From positions 992,001 through 1,056,000 of the forward strand of contig JAIWND010000004.1 in NCBI GenBank assembly GCA_025330725.1: 64,000 nucleotides of DNA, written 5' to 3'. How positions within the stretch are numbered: position 1 is the stretch's first letter; every line of letters starts with the position of its first letter. The stretch is from Chlamydoabsidia padenii (Eukaryota > Mucoromycota > Mucoromycetes > Mucorales > Cunninghamellaceae). This document shows positions 54,057-64,000 of the stretch, one piece after another. The position numbers and the translations under genes are program-made. The notes below the pieces were generated by a model. It did not search any database. It was not told the DNA's origin and saw only the letters and a program-made list of their open reading frames with translations.

Positions 54057-55691
54057 ATGGAAACAGAAAAGGCGCCCAGTGTCCAAAGCAAAGTGGAACA
54101 TGTCATCGACTACGAAGAAGATGCACTCTCTGAAACTTCAGAAAATGAATTCGGACGCGGTAATGGATCCTTCATGACAGCATACTTTAACGTTACTTGT
54201 GTAAGTAAACCAACCTAGAACCATTCCTCATATGAATGACCTTGTACTTTACTTATGGACTGACTTGACTCCTTTTCCCCTTTTTATTTTATGATTTAGG
54301 TCGTTGCTGGTACTGGTACTCTTGGTCTCCCTCAAGCTTTTGCAAAAGGTGGGTGGCTCGGTATTCTGATTCTACTTTTAGCCTATGGTATGGCAATCTA
54401 CTCTGGTATTGCTTTGATTCGATGCCTTTACTATAAACCAGGCCATCGGATCCACGACTACAAGGGTATGGGTACTGCTGCCTTTGGTTGGGTTGGCTAT
54501 ATCATTGCTTCTGCCTTGCATTGGCTCAATCTCTTTGGTTGTCCTGCTCTGTACATTGTTTTGGCGGCTGGTAACTTTGGCAAACTTTTGGAAGGCACGG
54601 TATGTGATCAAAAAATATCATGACATTCTGTATACTGACTAAGTTACTTTTTTTTATTATCCTTTTTAGGGTGGTGAATTGAACCGTAATACATGGACTT
54701 GTATCATTGGTTGTATCTTGTTGATTCCTTCTTTGGTTTTGAAAACACTTCGTGAAATCACCATCATCTCTTCTATCGGTGCTGTTTGTACAATGATGGC
54801 TGTATTCATTGTCTTGGTCGAATCTCCCATGTATCACAAGGATCATCCTGATGTCCATCGTGATGGTGTTATCTGGCCTGGTTTTCCTAGTGCTCTTGCC
54901 ACCATTGCCTTCTCTTATGGTGGAAACAACACTTATCCTCGTAAGTATATTTGACCAGACACATCAATGAACAATACCTCCACCATACTTACCATCCGAT
55001 CTTTTTTTTTTTTTTTTTTTTGATAGATGTTGAACATGCCTTGAAGAAGCCTCATCACTGGACTTATGCTTTGATTGCTGGTCTCTCTACATGTACTGTG
55101 CTTTACTTTTTAACCGCCATCCCCGCCTACTATGCCTTTGGTAGTGGCGCCCAAAGCCCCATCTATAACTCACTTCCTCCCGGTACTGGACAAATGATCG
55201 CTATAATAGTGATGACCGTAAGTTTGATTTTGAAACTCACTCATTTTTTAATTACAGAACCTCTCTTTCTTACTGTCTTTTTATCTTCTTCCCTATAGAT
55301 TCACGTTATTTTGGCCATTCCGATCTACACCACTTCCTTCTCTTTGGAATTTGAAAAATTCACTCGGGCTGACGAACAACGTCTGGGTAAATTTGGTGCT
55401 TGGGTTGCTCGTGCTGTGATCCGGACATGTACCATGGCTATTTTGGTAATCTTGGCCATCTTTATCCCTTACTTTGATGACTTTATGGGCTTGATTGGTG
55501 CTTTGGCAAACTGTGGTCTTGTCTTTTTGCTTCCTATCCTTTGCTACTTGAAACTGACTGGTGTCCGTAACAAGCCTTGGTACGAATTGGCCTTCTGCTG
55601 CTTGACTCTCCTTCTTGGTATCGTCGGTGTGGTATTTGGCTCCAAGGATGCTATCGAAGCTTTAATTAGGGACTTTAATGGACCCCAATAA
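54057..55691 (+). CDS. AAAP-family amino acid transporter
   Basis: Amino acid/auxin permease-type transporter, by analogy vacuolar or plasma-membrane AVT/VAAT class. About five exons; start METEKAPSVQSKVEHVIDYE. The first helix carries the family hallmark VVAGTGTLGLPQAFAKGGWL. Further segments are GILILLLAYGMAIYSGIAL, TCIIGCILLIPSLVLKTLRE, ISSIGAVCTMMAVFIVLVES, FPSALATIAFSYGGNNTYPH, YALIAGLSTCTVLYFLTAIP, AIIVMTIHVILAIPIYTTSF and two C-terminal pairs. About eleven TM segments. The acidic N-terminal tail with Ser/Lys is a plausible ubiquitination platform. Substrate cannot be read from sequence. Confidence 0.88.
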
Positions 55692-56457
55692 TTGTAATCT
55701 CTCATTGTCATTGTTATCATTTATATTAGAATATACCTCCCTTATTGTCTCCTCCATCCTTTTGTACACATGATTCTTTCACCTTACTTTATACACACAT
55801 CCCCCCCCCCATTTCCCCTCTTTATCATTCTTTTTTTGTTTGGTTAGTGTAAATAGATAATATTATTCTTGTAATAGAAGAAACTCCCCTAATATAGTTA
55901 TAATAAAAACCTTGTTAAACAATAAAAACCATGACACTTCATCTTGACTTGCTTTATTTATGGGGAAAAAATGTAATAGGGTTGGATTTGGATATGTAAT
56001 TGGGTATTTTGATTGAGCATGATTGACAACAATATTACTCAAAATTCATGCATCGGGACATGAATTGTAAATCCCGCTTTGATGTCCTTCGCCATAAAAG
56101 GACATCGCCAATCCTTGAATATATGTGCATTCGTCTTTGACAGTAGCTTTAGCATAATAAACATATATCCTGCAAGCATTGGCATAATAAGCGATTGTGT
56201 AAAAGTCGTGTTTTCATTTTCCATCAAAAAAGCAATTGTATGATGTGAGTACAGTATGATATTAATAAAATACAATATCTTATGTATGTATAGTACAGTA
56301 TTACGGTTTTATTAGTTGACTAATCAATTAAAAAGTCAAGTTCTATATATAGTATGAAGTATAAGCTACAAAAAAAAAAGTCATTGTAATTATAAAGTAG
56401 TACATTAAAACATCCAATCTAATCTAATCTATACTGTCGTCCATTCATTATTATTAA
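55692..56457. other. Convergent spacer with motif pair
   Basis: The spacer lies between the 3' ends of the transporter and the mucin-like gene. It contains a C10 run (55802-55811), TTCATGCA (56045-56052) and GTAAATCCCGC (56067-56077), 14 bp apart. The 78-codon ORF over this stretch has no family features. Confidence 0.55.
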
Positions 56458-57793
56458 TCAGTCCTTTAGATGTGGTTTGCTTATGATGATATGTTCGGTA
56501 TGAGAGTCGTCTGGTTGAGCAGAGGGTTCATTAGTGTATGTGGTTGGTGATGAGCAAATGAATTCGTTGGGTTTCGGTACACATTGTTCATAAACAGGTG
56601 CCGGGCTATCCGTCAAGGTATGACGATAAGAATCATTAGGCAAAGTGGTGGATTGACTTTTGTTGTCGGGCATAGACATCATTGGATAGACTGACATTGT
56701 ATCTCCTACAGTAGGTTGTTGCTGGTAATGGTAATAATCATGTTGAGATTGTAATCCTTGATCCTGTCCACCTGTACTATATGTACGTTGCTGATGTTGA
56801 CTGTAATAGACTTGCTCTGGTTGTTGTGGTTGTTGTTCATAGCCTGGTTGTGGATAAATAGGTTGTTGTTGTTGTTGTTGTTGTTGTTGTTGCTGTTGCT
56901 GCTGTTGTTCATAGCCCGGTTGTGGATAAAGAGGCTGTTGTGGTGTTTCATAGGGCCTATAAGGCTGATGATCAGGTCCATAATCAAATTCCATCTGTTG
57001 TTCCTTTGTTGGTGGTGATGGTGCTTCTTTGTTCATCTTTGCATTGTTGATTTCAGCATAGATTTGCTTTTCCAACAAACGAGCAGTTCGCCGTTTTCGG
57101 TAATAAACATGCCAGAGCAAGATCAACTAACAAGTCCCCCCCCCCACCAAAAAAAAAAAAAAAGATGTAAAGTTAGTCAACTGGAAAGTATATTTTTACT
57201 ACTCTGTAATTTCTTACCACAATAAAGCCACCAAATGATCCAGCAACGATACCAGCAACAGTTCCAATAGCCATATGGTGCGATGAAAAAAAAACATCGT
57301 CAGAGTCTGTAATGGTAGGTGTCGATAAAGTAGTTGAGGATGAGGACGACCGTGTTGTTGATGCACTGCCTTCTTGGGACGATGGTGTAGTTGATGCACT
57401 GCCTCCTTGAGAGCTTTTTGGTGTATCCACGGGCATTGGTGTTACGTAGGCTGTGTTGCGTTCACCTGTTGTTTGATCAGGTTGATCTGGTTTGACTGAT
57501 TTTGTAGGGAATCCAGTGAATGTATCGATTGTTGGAAATCCAGTGAATGACGGGAATGATGGCATTGTAAACGAGGGCTTATCAGGAAAGTCGTCTGTTG
57601 GCCAGTCAACTGAAGGCTGAGGCAAAGAATGCAAACTTGGGTATGTTGGTTGTGTAGGTATTGGATAGGCCTCTGTTGGAAAGATGTTGCCCATGTCGGG
57701 AAAAGATGGGAATTGCCGTGGTTTATTAAGAGGCATGCAATGTGTATAGTCTAAAATAAAAATTAAAAGTAAAAAAACATTGTGTGGAAACAT
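56458..57793 (-). CDS. Single-pass, mucin-like membrane protein with Gln-rich cytosolic tail
   Basis: Two exons. The N-terminus MFPHNVFLLLIFILDYTHCM is a signal peptide. An ectodomain of about 150 residues is rich in Pro/Phe (FPSFPDMGNIFPTE, MPSFPSFTGFPT) then Ser/Thr (STTPSSQEGSASTTRSSSSS), suitable for O-mannosylation. One TM helix (AIGTVAGIVAGSFGGFIVLI) is followed by a basic stop-transfer (YYRKRRTARL). The cytosolic tail contains PYRPYE, YPQPGYEQ repeats and poly-Gln (CAG/CAA). The layout resembles fungal cell-wall stress sensors (Wsc/Mid2 type), but no WSC cysteine domain is present. Function is unassigned. Motif A lies 74 bp upstream. Confidence 0.72.
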
Positions 57794-57866
57794 TAATGAG
57801 GTGTGAGGAGAGGAAAGAGAAGAGAATCAGAAGAAAATACTTCTTGAAGCGCGGATAAAGTAACGT

Positions 57867-57877
57867 CGGGATTTGAT
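57867..57877 (-). promoter_or_regulatory. Motif A upstream of the mucin-like gene
   Basis: Plus strand CGGGATTTGAT, 74 bp upstream of the ATG at 57793; the final base differs from the consensus. Confidence 0.45.
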
Positions 57878-58690
57878 TTGATCTGTTTTTTTTTTTTTGT
57901 GTACCTGTGTGTGTACCACAATATTGAGAACCAAGTATCGTTCTTATGTGGCTCGTCCTCTATCATCATGATATATATAGAAATATGTTTCCACTGTATA
58001 GAATGAACCACTTTTGACTTTCACCAATTACCGAAAAGAAGGCAGGTGTCTCACTTCCAAATAGAGACAGAGGTAAAAAAAATAAAAACTCCTCCATCTC
58101 TCTCAGTGGGAAGTGAACCCTCTAGCATGTTCTCATTGTGTTTTTATCAAAAAGACATTTGATGAATTCTATTTTTGCGGGTTTCCCTTTCAACAAACTG
58201 CCTTGATCAAGCACGGGACCATGATCTCGTTTGTAAATACAGTGTTCCGCCACCCATGTGCCACAAAAAAAAGGCGGTATGAACTCTCAGACTCTCAGAA
58301 AACTTAAAAAAAAGTAAGATTAATTGTACACATAGGAATATCATCAAGCATATTAATTCAAAGTAAGCTGTACCGTCTGTTGCAATCCCTCATCAAGAAG
58401 ATATATAGAATTGCATGAAAGTAGTGGGAGGAAGATTGCATGAATGTCGGGACTTGAATTTCAAAAGTGATCCAGTTGATCTTTTTTTTTTTTCCAAATC
58501 AAGTAGCATTGTTCATTATTTGCTTCAAATGTCAAATTATTGATTCAAATAGAGAATGATAAAAGGATAGATGTACTTTATTGGGAATGAATGATATTGT
58601 ACAAAGTAATGAAGCCTCTTTTTTTTGAACCCCCGCTTGGTCAATTTAGACCTTTTTATCGAAGAGGTCTTTATCTACTATACAGTACAT
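57878..58690. other. Spacer with paired motif B / motif A copies
   Basis: TTGCATGAA at 58411 and 58436-58444; CGGGACTTGAA at 58448-58458, only 3 bp after the second; GAACCCCCGC at 58627. No gene is recognised; the ORF at 58113-58307 lacks support. Confidence 0.5.
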
Positions 58691-58975
58691 TTATTTCTTG
58701 TGGTGTATAAAATAATTATAGAATGAGCTAAATCGAGATGATAACGAGGAAGAAGATGTACGACGCACTGGTATTTGTTTCGAGACGGTAGAGCAAACTT
58801 GACAAGCAAATGATGATGATGATGATGTTTTGTCCATAGGGTGACAAATACAGTCTTCATATGACTGGGAATCGCTATCATGGTCCGAAGTGATAGATTC
58901 TATAGAATATGCTTGCAGATTGTATAGATGAGTCGAATCATGAGACTTGGTAAAATGTTCTTTGAACTTTGACAT
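58691..58975 (-). CDS. Hypothetical Ser-rich small protein (94 aa)
   Basis: A single-exon ORF, MSKFKEHFTKSHDSTHLYNL onward. It has an acidic centre (SDHDSDSQSYED), two paired cysteines (CIC and CQVC), and a basic, Ser-rich C-terminus (VRRTSSSSLSSRFSS). ATG is 12 bp from an (AT)n run, and TTCAATCCCCGC lies 145 bp upstream (59120-59131), in the position motif A takes at real genes. No family is recognised. Promoter-like context makes it more than a chance ORF, but it lacks homologues known to me. Confidence 0.4.
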   Translation of the reverse strand: MSKFKEHFTKSHDSTHLYNLQAYSIESITSDHDSDSQSYEDCICHPMDKTSSSSSFACQVCSTVSKQIPVRRTSSSSLSSRFSSFYNYFIHHKK

Positions 58976-59375
58976 TATATGAATGTATATATATATATAT
59001 TTGACTTGATCGTATTAAAAAGTGATGAGAAAAAAGAAGTGATGGAATGATATTAGCCTATATCAATATAATATGGAACTGTCAAAAAGGAACAATGGAA
59101 AAAACGTGGATTCAAAATGTTCAATCCCCGCTCCGGATGTTCCGTGATGCATGTTCCGTCCGTCCCATTTTGTCCAATCACACTACTATATATTAAAACA
59201 TGGCATGTTCAAATAACCCAATCGACCCAACATTTATTGAGTTTAGTTTTAAACAGAAGAAGAGATAAAAAAATAATAATGGTATATTAATACTAATTAG
59301 CTAAATGAGGATAAGGTGTGGATGGGGATGTGTGATATCTACATATTATACTATTTATAAGGGTTATAAACTAGA
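58976..59375. other. Spacer, small ORF 5' flank and urease 3' flank
   Basis: The spacer holds an (AT)n run (58985-59000), a motif A variant (TTCAATCCCCGC, 59120-59131) and A/T-rich urease 3' UTR with AATAAA-like TAGAATAAAA at the stop. No further gene. Confidence 0.5.
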
Positions 59376-62338
59376 TTAGAATAAAAACACCGTTTGGGTT
59401 AAAGGTAAGGAGTCCACTGGATCACAGGTACATTCTTCGCCATCGGCAGTTACTTTGTAGGTTTCAGGATCGACTCGAATTATCGGCAGGGCGTCGTTCA
59501 GATGCATGTCCTTCTTCCCAATGTTGCGACAGTTCTTGACCGGTTCCACCTTTTTACGCAATCCATACTTCTCCACCGTTTTCGAATCCACAGACAATTG
59601 AGATACAAAGACCATGCATGTGTTTCCAAGAGCTGATGGGTAGGCACCATACATAGGGCGTGATATTACTGGTTGCGTTGTAGGAATCGAAGCATTGGCA
59701 TCACCCATTTGTCCCCATACAATGATACCACCTTTAAGAATCAGTTCTGGTTTGGTTCCGAAAAAGGCAGGGTCAAAACAAACTAAATCTGCTACTTTTC
59801 CGACTTCAATAGATCCTACCAAATGCCCAATACCGTGAGCTTTGGCCCTAAAAAAAAAAAAAAAAAAAAAAAAAAGAAAGAAAGTATGTGTCAATTAAAC
59901 CCCACCACACCAATTTCCACCCCATTTCCCCTCTCCCCTTTTTTTTTATTTTATACTTACACGTTGATTGTATATTTCGCAATATACCTCCGGATTCTAA
60001 AGTTATCACTGGCCATATCTTCATCGTCTTGTTTATCTTCAGGTAAAGGTCCACGTTGAGATTTCATCTTGCTAGCAGTTTTCCAAGTTCGTAGAATGAC
60101 TTCACCAATGCGACCCATGGCTTGAGAATCGGAGCTAATAATACTGATTGCCCCAATATCATGCAATACATCTTCGGCAGCAATAGTCTCCGCACGAATA
60201 CGACTTTCTGCAAACGCCACATCTTCAGGAATTTGCTTGGAGAGATGATGACATACCATGAGCATATCGACATGTTCGTCTAGGGTGTTGGCTGTAAATG
60301 GTCTTGTTGGGTTGGTTGAGGAGGGTATAACATTAGGTTCACTGCATACACGGATAACTATAAAACAAAACACACACATACGTTAGTCGATATTGTATAT
60401 AATCAAAGTATTGTTTTCAACTTACTATCAGGAGCATGGCCACCACCAGCACCTTCACTATGATAAGTATGTATAGTTCTTCCCTTGAATGCGTCAATAG
60501 TAGATTCCACAAAGCCAGCTTCGTTGAGGGTATCGGTATGGATAGTGCACTGGACATCTAATTCATCACACACATCCAAGCAAGCATCAATCGCCATAGG
60601 AGTCGTTCCCCAATCTTCATGCAATTTCATGCCGAGACATCCAGCCTTCACATGATCAATGATTTCTTGTTTACTTGAGCAGTTGCCTTTACCAGTGAAT
60701 CCAAAGTTCATGGGAATGTCGTCAGTAGCCTTGAGCATAGTTTCGATGTGATGAGCACCAGGAGTACAGGTAGTTGCATTTGTTCCAGTGTTGGGTCCAG
60801 TGCCACCACCAATCAGGGTTGTGATGCCACTTGCCAAGGCTTCATAGCAGATTTGAGGACAAATAAAGTGAACGTGAGCATCAATAGCGCCCGCCGTAAA
60901 GATCCTGCCTTCGCCCGCCAATGCTTCTGTTGCCGCCCCCACCGTCATACCCGGCGTCACTCCATCCATGACATCTGGATTCCCTGCTTTGCCAATACCG
61001 ACGATGATACCTTGCTTAATGCCAATATCCGCCTTGTAAATACCAGTGTAGTCCACAATGAGTGCATTCGTAATCACCAGGTCCAACGCATGATCGGCGT
61101 GTACACTAGTTGCTTGACCCATTCCTTCACGGAGCACCTTGCCACCACCAAATTTGCATTCGTCACCATACGTTGTATAGTCCTTTTCTACTCGAGCCCA
61201 TAAACCAGTATTGCCGAGTCGTACCAAGTCACCTGTTGTCGGGCCAAAATGATCAATATAAGATTCCCTATCGATCGTACACACAGGGGCAAAAGGTAAC
61301 AGAGGAGTATTGTAATCGTGTAAAAAGCCCCTGCTTGTCAGCTGTTCCATGATTATCGGCAGTTTAACAAAATCAATAGGACCAGAAGCAATGCCGTTCC
61401 CACCTGAGATCACCTTGTTGCCACCGATTTCCACCAAAGTTACCGTCTTAAAGTCACCAGGTTCGAATCGAATAGCTGAGCCAGCAGGAATATCCAGTCG
61501 CATACCATATGCCAAAGCACGATTGAAGAATAAAGCGGCATTGACTTCGATAAAGTGATAATGTGAGCCAACCTATACACCAGATGGACGAAACACGAAA
61601 AAACGCCATAAATAAATGATGCGTCTATTTGTGCAAATAAATGATTATATTACCTGCACTGGTCGATCACCATGATTTGATACAGTTAAAGACAATCGTT
61701 TCCGTCCAGGACAGAGTTCGATCACACCCAGACTTTTCCCTTCTTGTTGCTTGAGTCCATGGCCAAACGGTAGAATCATGCCAGGAGGGTATCGTTTTGT
61801 TGGTTTCATCTTTGTTGTAGCTGGTGTAGGTGTATTTGTAATCGCATTATCCAAGCCATCGTAATCATCATCGTCCATGTCCAAGAGAGGGGGGAATTTG
61901 TCTTGAGAAGGAATAGGCAAAAAGCTACCATAAAGAGCCAATTCCAAGTTACCATTATCAGTACAAATAGGATCATGGACTGTCACCAAGTAAGTGCCAT
62001 CAGGGAAAGTACCTTCGACTTGGACTTCATGGACTGTATCTTGAGCATCCGGTTGGACATGCCGCCTGCCCAACATTTGTTTCCCTATATCCATCAATTG
62101 AGCCACAGAGTATATACCATCCCGCATTAGTTCAAGAAGTTGAGAAGCAATCAAGGCAGTGGCTTCCGTATGATTCAACTTGATTCCACGTGCCAGTCGT
62201 TTTTGAGCAAGGACACCAACTATTGTTTGAATAACAAGATCAAGTTGGTAAGTTTTCCTGTTTCAGAAGTACATGTTTGTGTTAGTACTTACCTTGATGT
62301 AGTAAGAGCTTGTCGATTTCCCTAGGTATGAGACGCAT
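59376..62338 (-). CDS. URE1: Urease (fused gamma-beta-alpha, plant/fungal type)
   Basis: Nickel enzyme hydrolysing urea to ammonia and carbamate, cytosolic. Starts [15 protein letters not shown], continues [16 protein letters not shown] (gamma domain), then [17 protein letters not shown] and [16 protein letters not shown] (beta domain), and the alpha catalytic domain. Active-site features are the Ni ligands [10 protein letters not shown], the carbamylated lysine in [40 protein letters not shown], the mobile-flap catalytic His in MVCHHLSK, and [13 protein letters not shown]-terminus [12 protein letters not shown] is standard. About five exons; the last intron has an A25 run (59850-59874). All key residues are present, so it should be active given Ni and accessory proteins, whose genes are not in the window. 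Confidence 0.96.
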
Positions 62339-63064
62339 CAGGATATCTAAAAGAGGTAAAAATATAGATAAAGAAGAAAGAGAGGGGGAAGCAAGAAGAT
62401 ATAAATAAAATAAAAAGGAGAAGGAGGATGAGAAAATCAATGATCATTTTTATTTGCCTATCAGGCCAAGATAAGCGCTATCAATTTACCGTTTTTGTTC
62501 CATTGTGTTACTATTTCAAAAGATAAACGAGAGAATCCACCAGTAAAAGATCCGATCCGGTTAAAACCCTAAAACAAATATACTTGTCGAGTGAATGAGT
62601 TAGAGTAGGTTTGGTAAAAGCATAGTGTTAGTACAATTACTTTACCCGATTCAGTTTTCTCTCCCCCAAAAAACCTCGACCCAGCCATGTTACGTCTTGT
62701 CACTTGTCAATAAAAGTTAACGCAGGTCGACGTCATTCCTATGAATTCATTAAAGACAATTGGGAATAAAAGAGTTTATATTATTAGTTCATACATATCG
62801 CAATGATATCACTTGTTAGTTAAAGTCACACTTAGAGGAAGAGAGTTGTAGTTGTGTGTGTCCAAATGTTGAAGGTGTTGATTTATACAAAGGTAATTCT
62901 TGTTGACAAAGAATGCAACAGACATGATAGGGCATTAAGATAAAGAATAAGAGTATAAACGTTTAATAATAAAGGTATAAATAACAAGCGATAAACTGGT
63001 AACTACAAAGATTAATTAATAAAAGGAAGAAGGAAAGAAGGGAAGAAAGAGGAAGAATGCACTT

Positions 63065-63076
63065 TTCGAATCCCGC
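63065..63076 (+). promoter_or_regulatory. Motif A with central CG
   Basis: TTCGAATCCCGC. The core resembles the tRNA T-arm/B-box, but no acceptor, D- or anticodon arm can be drawn upstream, so it is not a tRNA. Confidence 0.35.
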
Positions 63077-63228
63077 CAATAAAGAGCTTGACACCATAAC
63101 AAGAGAGGATCAAAAGGTCTTGTCCAAAACAGTGAAACTTGACCGAAAGGAGGCGAGGGTCCAAAGATTCCAGAGGACAACGATTTGCTACCAGCATTGG
63201 ACCTCTTTTCCTGATAGCACCATGAATG

Positions 63229-63322
63229 CCAGTACCTAGTCCACACCATTACAAAAGGTAATCCGTAGGGTGAGTCCAGTACCTAGTCCACACCATTACA
63301 AAAGGTAATCCGTAGGGTGAGT
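63229..63322. repeat. Perfect 47-bp tandem duplication
   Basis: The unit beginning CCAGTACCTAGTCCACACC and ending CCGTAGGGTGAGT occurs at 63229-63275 and again, identical, at 63276-63322. Exact identity suggests a recent duplication or an assembly artefact. Confidence 0.9.
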
Positions 63323-63482
63323 ATGGCCCAAGTAGAAAATCATCGTTGCTTGTTGTCTGCACTATTACTAGGTTTATCCTGTTGTAAAGATCGTTATGTG
63401 AAAGTTTATTAGATATAAGAGTTGGTAAAGATTAAATGGAGTTGGAGAAGGGAAAAATGGAGGAAGAAAAAAAAAAATTAAA

Positions 63483-63521
63483 GCGGGATTTGAATGTCGT
63501 TAAGGATGAACTTTTGCATGA
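63483..63521 (-). promoter_or_regulatory. Motif A + motif B pair
   Basis: GCGGGATTTGAA (63483-63494) and TTGCATGA (63514-63521), 19 bp apart, downstream of the sugar transporter stop and 1.1 kb upstream of urease. Confidence 0.45.
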
Positions 63522-63774
63522 TAAAGATGAGTGCCCAAAGAGATTAATGATATAATTCAATTTGTGTTTATTAAATGAAATGTGGATACAAAAAAGATTA
63601 AGTACAGAATGCAATAAAATGCAGATACGCCAAAATAATGATAGGATATGCATTAAAAGAGAATGATGATAATAATATAACTAGATAAAAAAAAATGGAT
63701 CAATGATTACAGTAAAAAGAAGGTAAAGAGTAAGTGTACAAAACTAAAATAATAATGGATGAGGTAGGGCAAGA

Positions 63775-64000
63775 TTAAACCTTGATGTCAGCGCCAGCAG
63801 CGGCCAATTCTTCCTTTTGGGCCTTGGTGATCACATTAGAAAGATCCATATTGTACCAACCGACAATGCGACCAATATCTTCAATGGACTTTTGCTTGGT
63901 TTCGGGAATAAAGAAGAGCAAGAAGAAGACAGTACAGAAAGCAATACCGGCAAAGATCAAGAAGACATAAGGACCACAAGCATTTTGAAGAGTAGGGAAG
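63775..64000 (-). CDS. Sugar porter (MFS) C-terminus, partial
   Basis: Reading in from the window end gives FPTLQNACGPYVFLIFAGIA, the last TM helix, then the diagnostic sugar-transporter signature PETKQKSIEDI (family PETKG-S-LEE). A short hydrophilic tail ends AAAGADIKV. Hexose transporters of the HXT/RCO-3 class end this way. The rest of the gene is outside the window, so substrate is unknown. Confidence 0.88.
   Translation of the reverse strand, partial: FPTLQNACGPYVFLIFAGIAFCTVFFLLFFIPETKQKSIEDIGRIVGWYNMDLSNVITKAQKEELAAAGADIKV

Larger units (their letters stand above)
62339..63774. other. 1.4 kb spacer, urease 5' flank / sugar transporter 3' flank
   Basis: The spacer contains a purine-rich leader (62360-62430), TTCGAATCCCGC (63065-63076), the 47-bp tandem duplication (63229-63322), and GCGGGATTTGAA plus TTGCATGA (63483-63521). 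ORFs of 60-77 codons at 63012-63249 overlap in several frames and have no family features. Confidence 0.5.

Noticed and set aside
63065..63076. TTCGAATCCCGC as the T-arm of a tRNA gene
   Set aside because: The preceding 70 bases are purine-rich (GAAGGAAAG) and cannot form acceptor, D or anticodon arms. No tRNA was found anywhere in the window by eye.
63012..63249. Overlapping 60-77-aa ORFs near the 47-bp duplication
   Set aside because: Three frames are open over the same bases, none with family features or plausible splice extensions.

Overview
The window is nuclear DNA from an AT-rich, intron-dense fungus. It is most likely an early-diverging lineage (Mucoromycota, probably Mucorales). Evidence for this: introns are short (mostly 50-80 nt, donor GTAAGT-like); poly-T and poly-A tracts are abundant; proteins carry poly-N, poly-Q and poly-S runs; and the gene set is fungal (RSP5-type HECT ligase, Spt23/Mga2-like factor, PHO85-type cyclin, fungal urease) plus an Asx-homology/DEUBAD protein, a domain better known from animals. 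The species assignment is inference from style and was not searched.

Layout. 0-12.5 kb (all minus strand): GPN3 (partial), RRS1, PAT1, an Aurora kinase, ribosomal protein S26 and a SNF2-family ATPase. 13.4-20 kb: a DEUBAD+RAMA-like protein (plus) and an Spt23/Mga2-like TIG/ankyrin factor (minus), separated by a 1.8 kb convergent spacer that holds one copy of a dispersed repeat. 21.5-32 kb: aspartate aminotransferase (+), PHO85-type cyclin (-), EMC6 (-), alpha-arrestin (-), an LRR protein (+) and PHS1 (-). 32.4-38 kb: FGGY/ribulokinase-type kinase, MFSD1-like transporter and LACTB2-like metallo-hydrolase (all +). 38-48 kb: TFIIA small subunit (-), splicing helicase PRP16 (-), and RSP5 (+) sharing a divergent promoter with PRP16. 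48-64 kb: second repeat copy (inverted), an uncharacterised multi-pass membrane protein (-), a 2.8 kb gene-free stretch, an AAAP amino-acid transporter (+), a mucin-like single-pass protein (-), a small Ser-rich ORF (-), urease (-), and the C-terminus of a sugar transporter (-).

How the genes relate: most are unrelated housekeeping genes. RSP5, an alpha-arrestin, an Spt23/Mga2-like factor and an amino-acid transporter lie within 40 kb and belong to one known yeast regulatory logic, though nothing shows that they are co-regulated. PRP16 acts in pre-mRNA splicing; PAT1 acts in mRNA decapping; RRS1 and S26 act in ribosome production.

The most interesting non-gene signal is a pair of short motifs repeated across the intergenic DNA. 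Motif A is TTYAAATCCCGC (reverse GCGGGATTTRAA) and often sits 65-200 bp upstream of start codons. Motif B is TTGCATGA (reverse TCATGCAA) and often lies 10-40 bp from motif A. A related dispersed element of about 190 bp, present at 15.23-15.42 kb and inverted at 48.59-48.79 kb, contains both.
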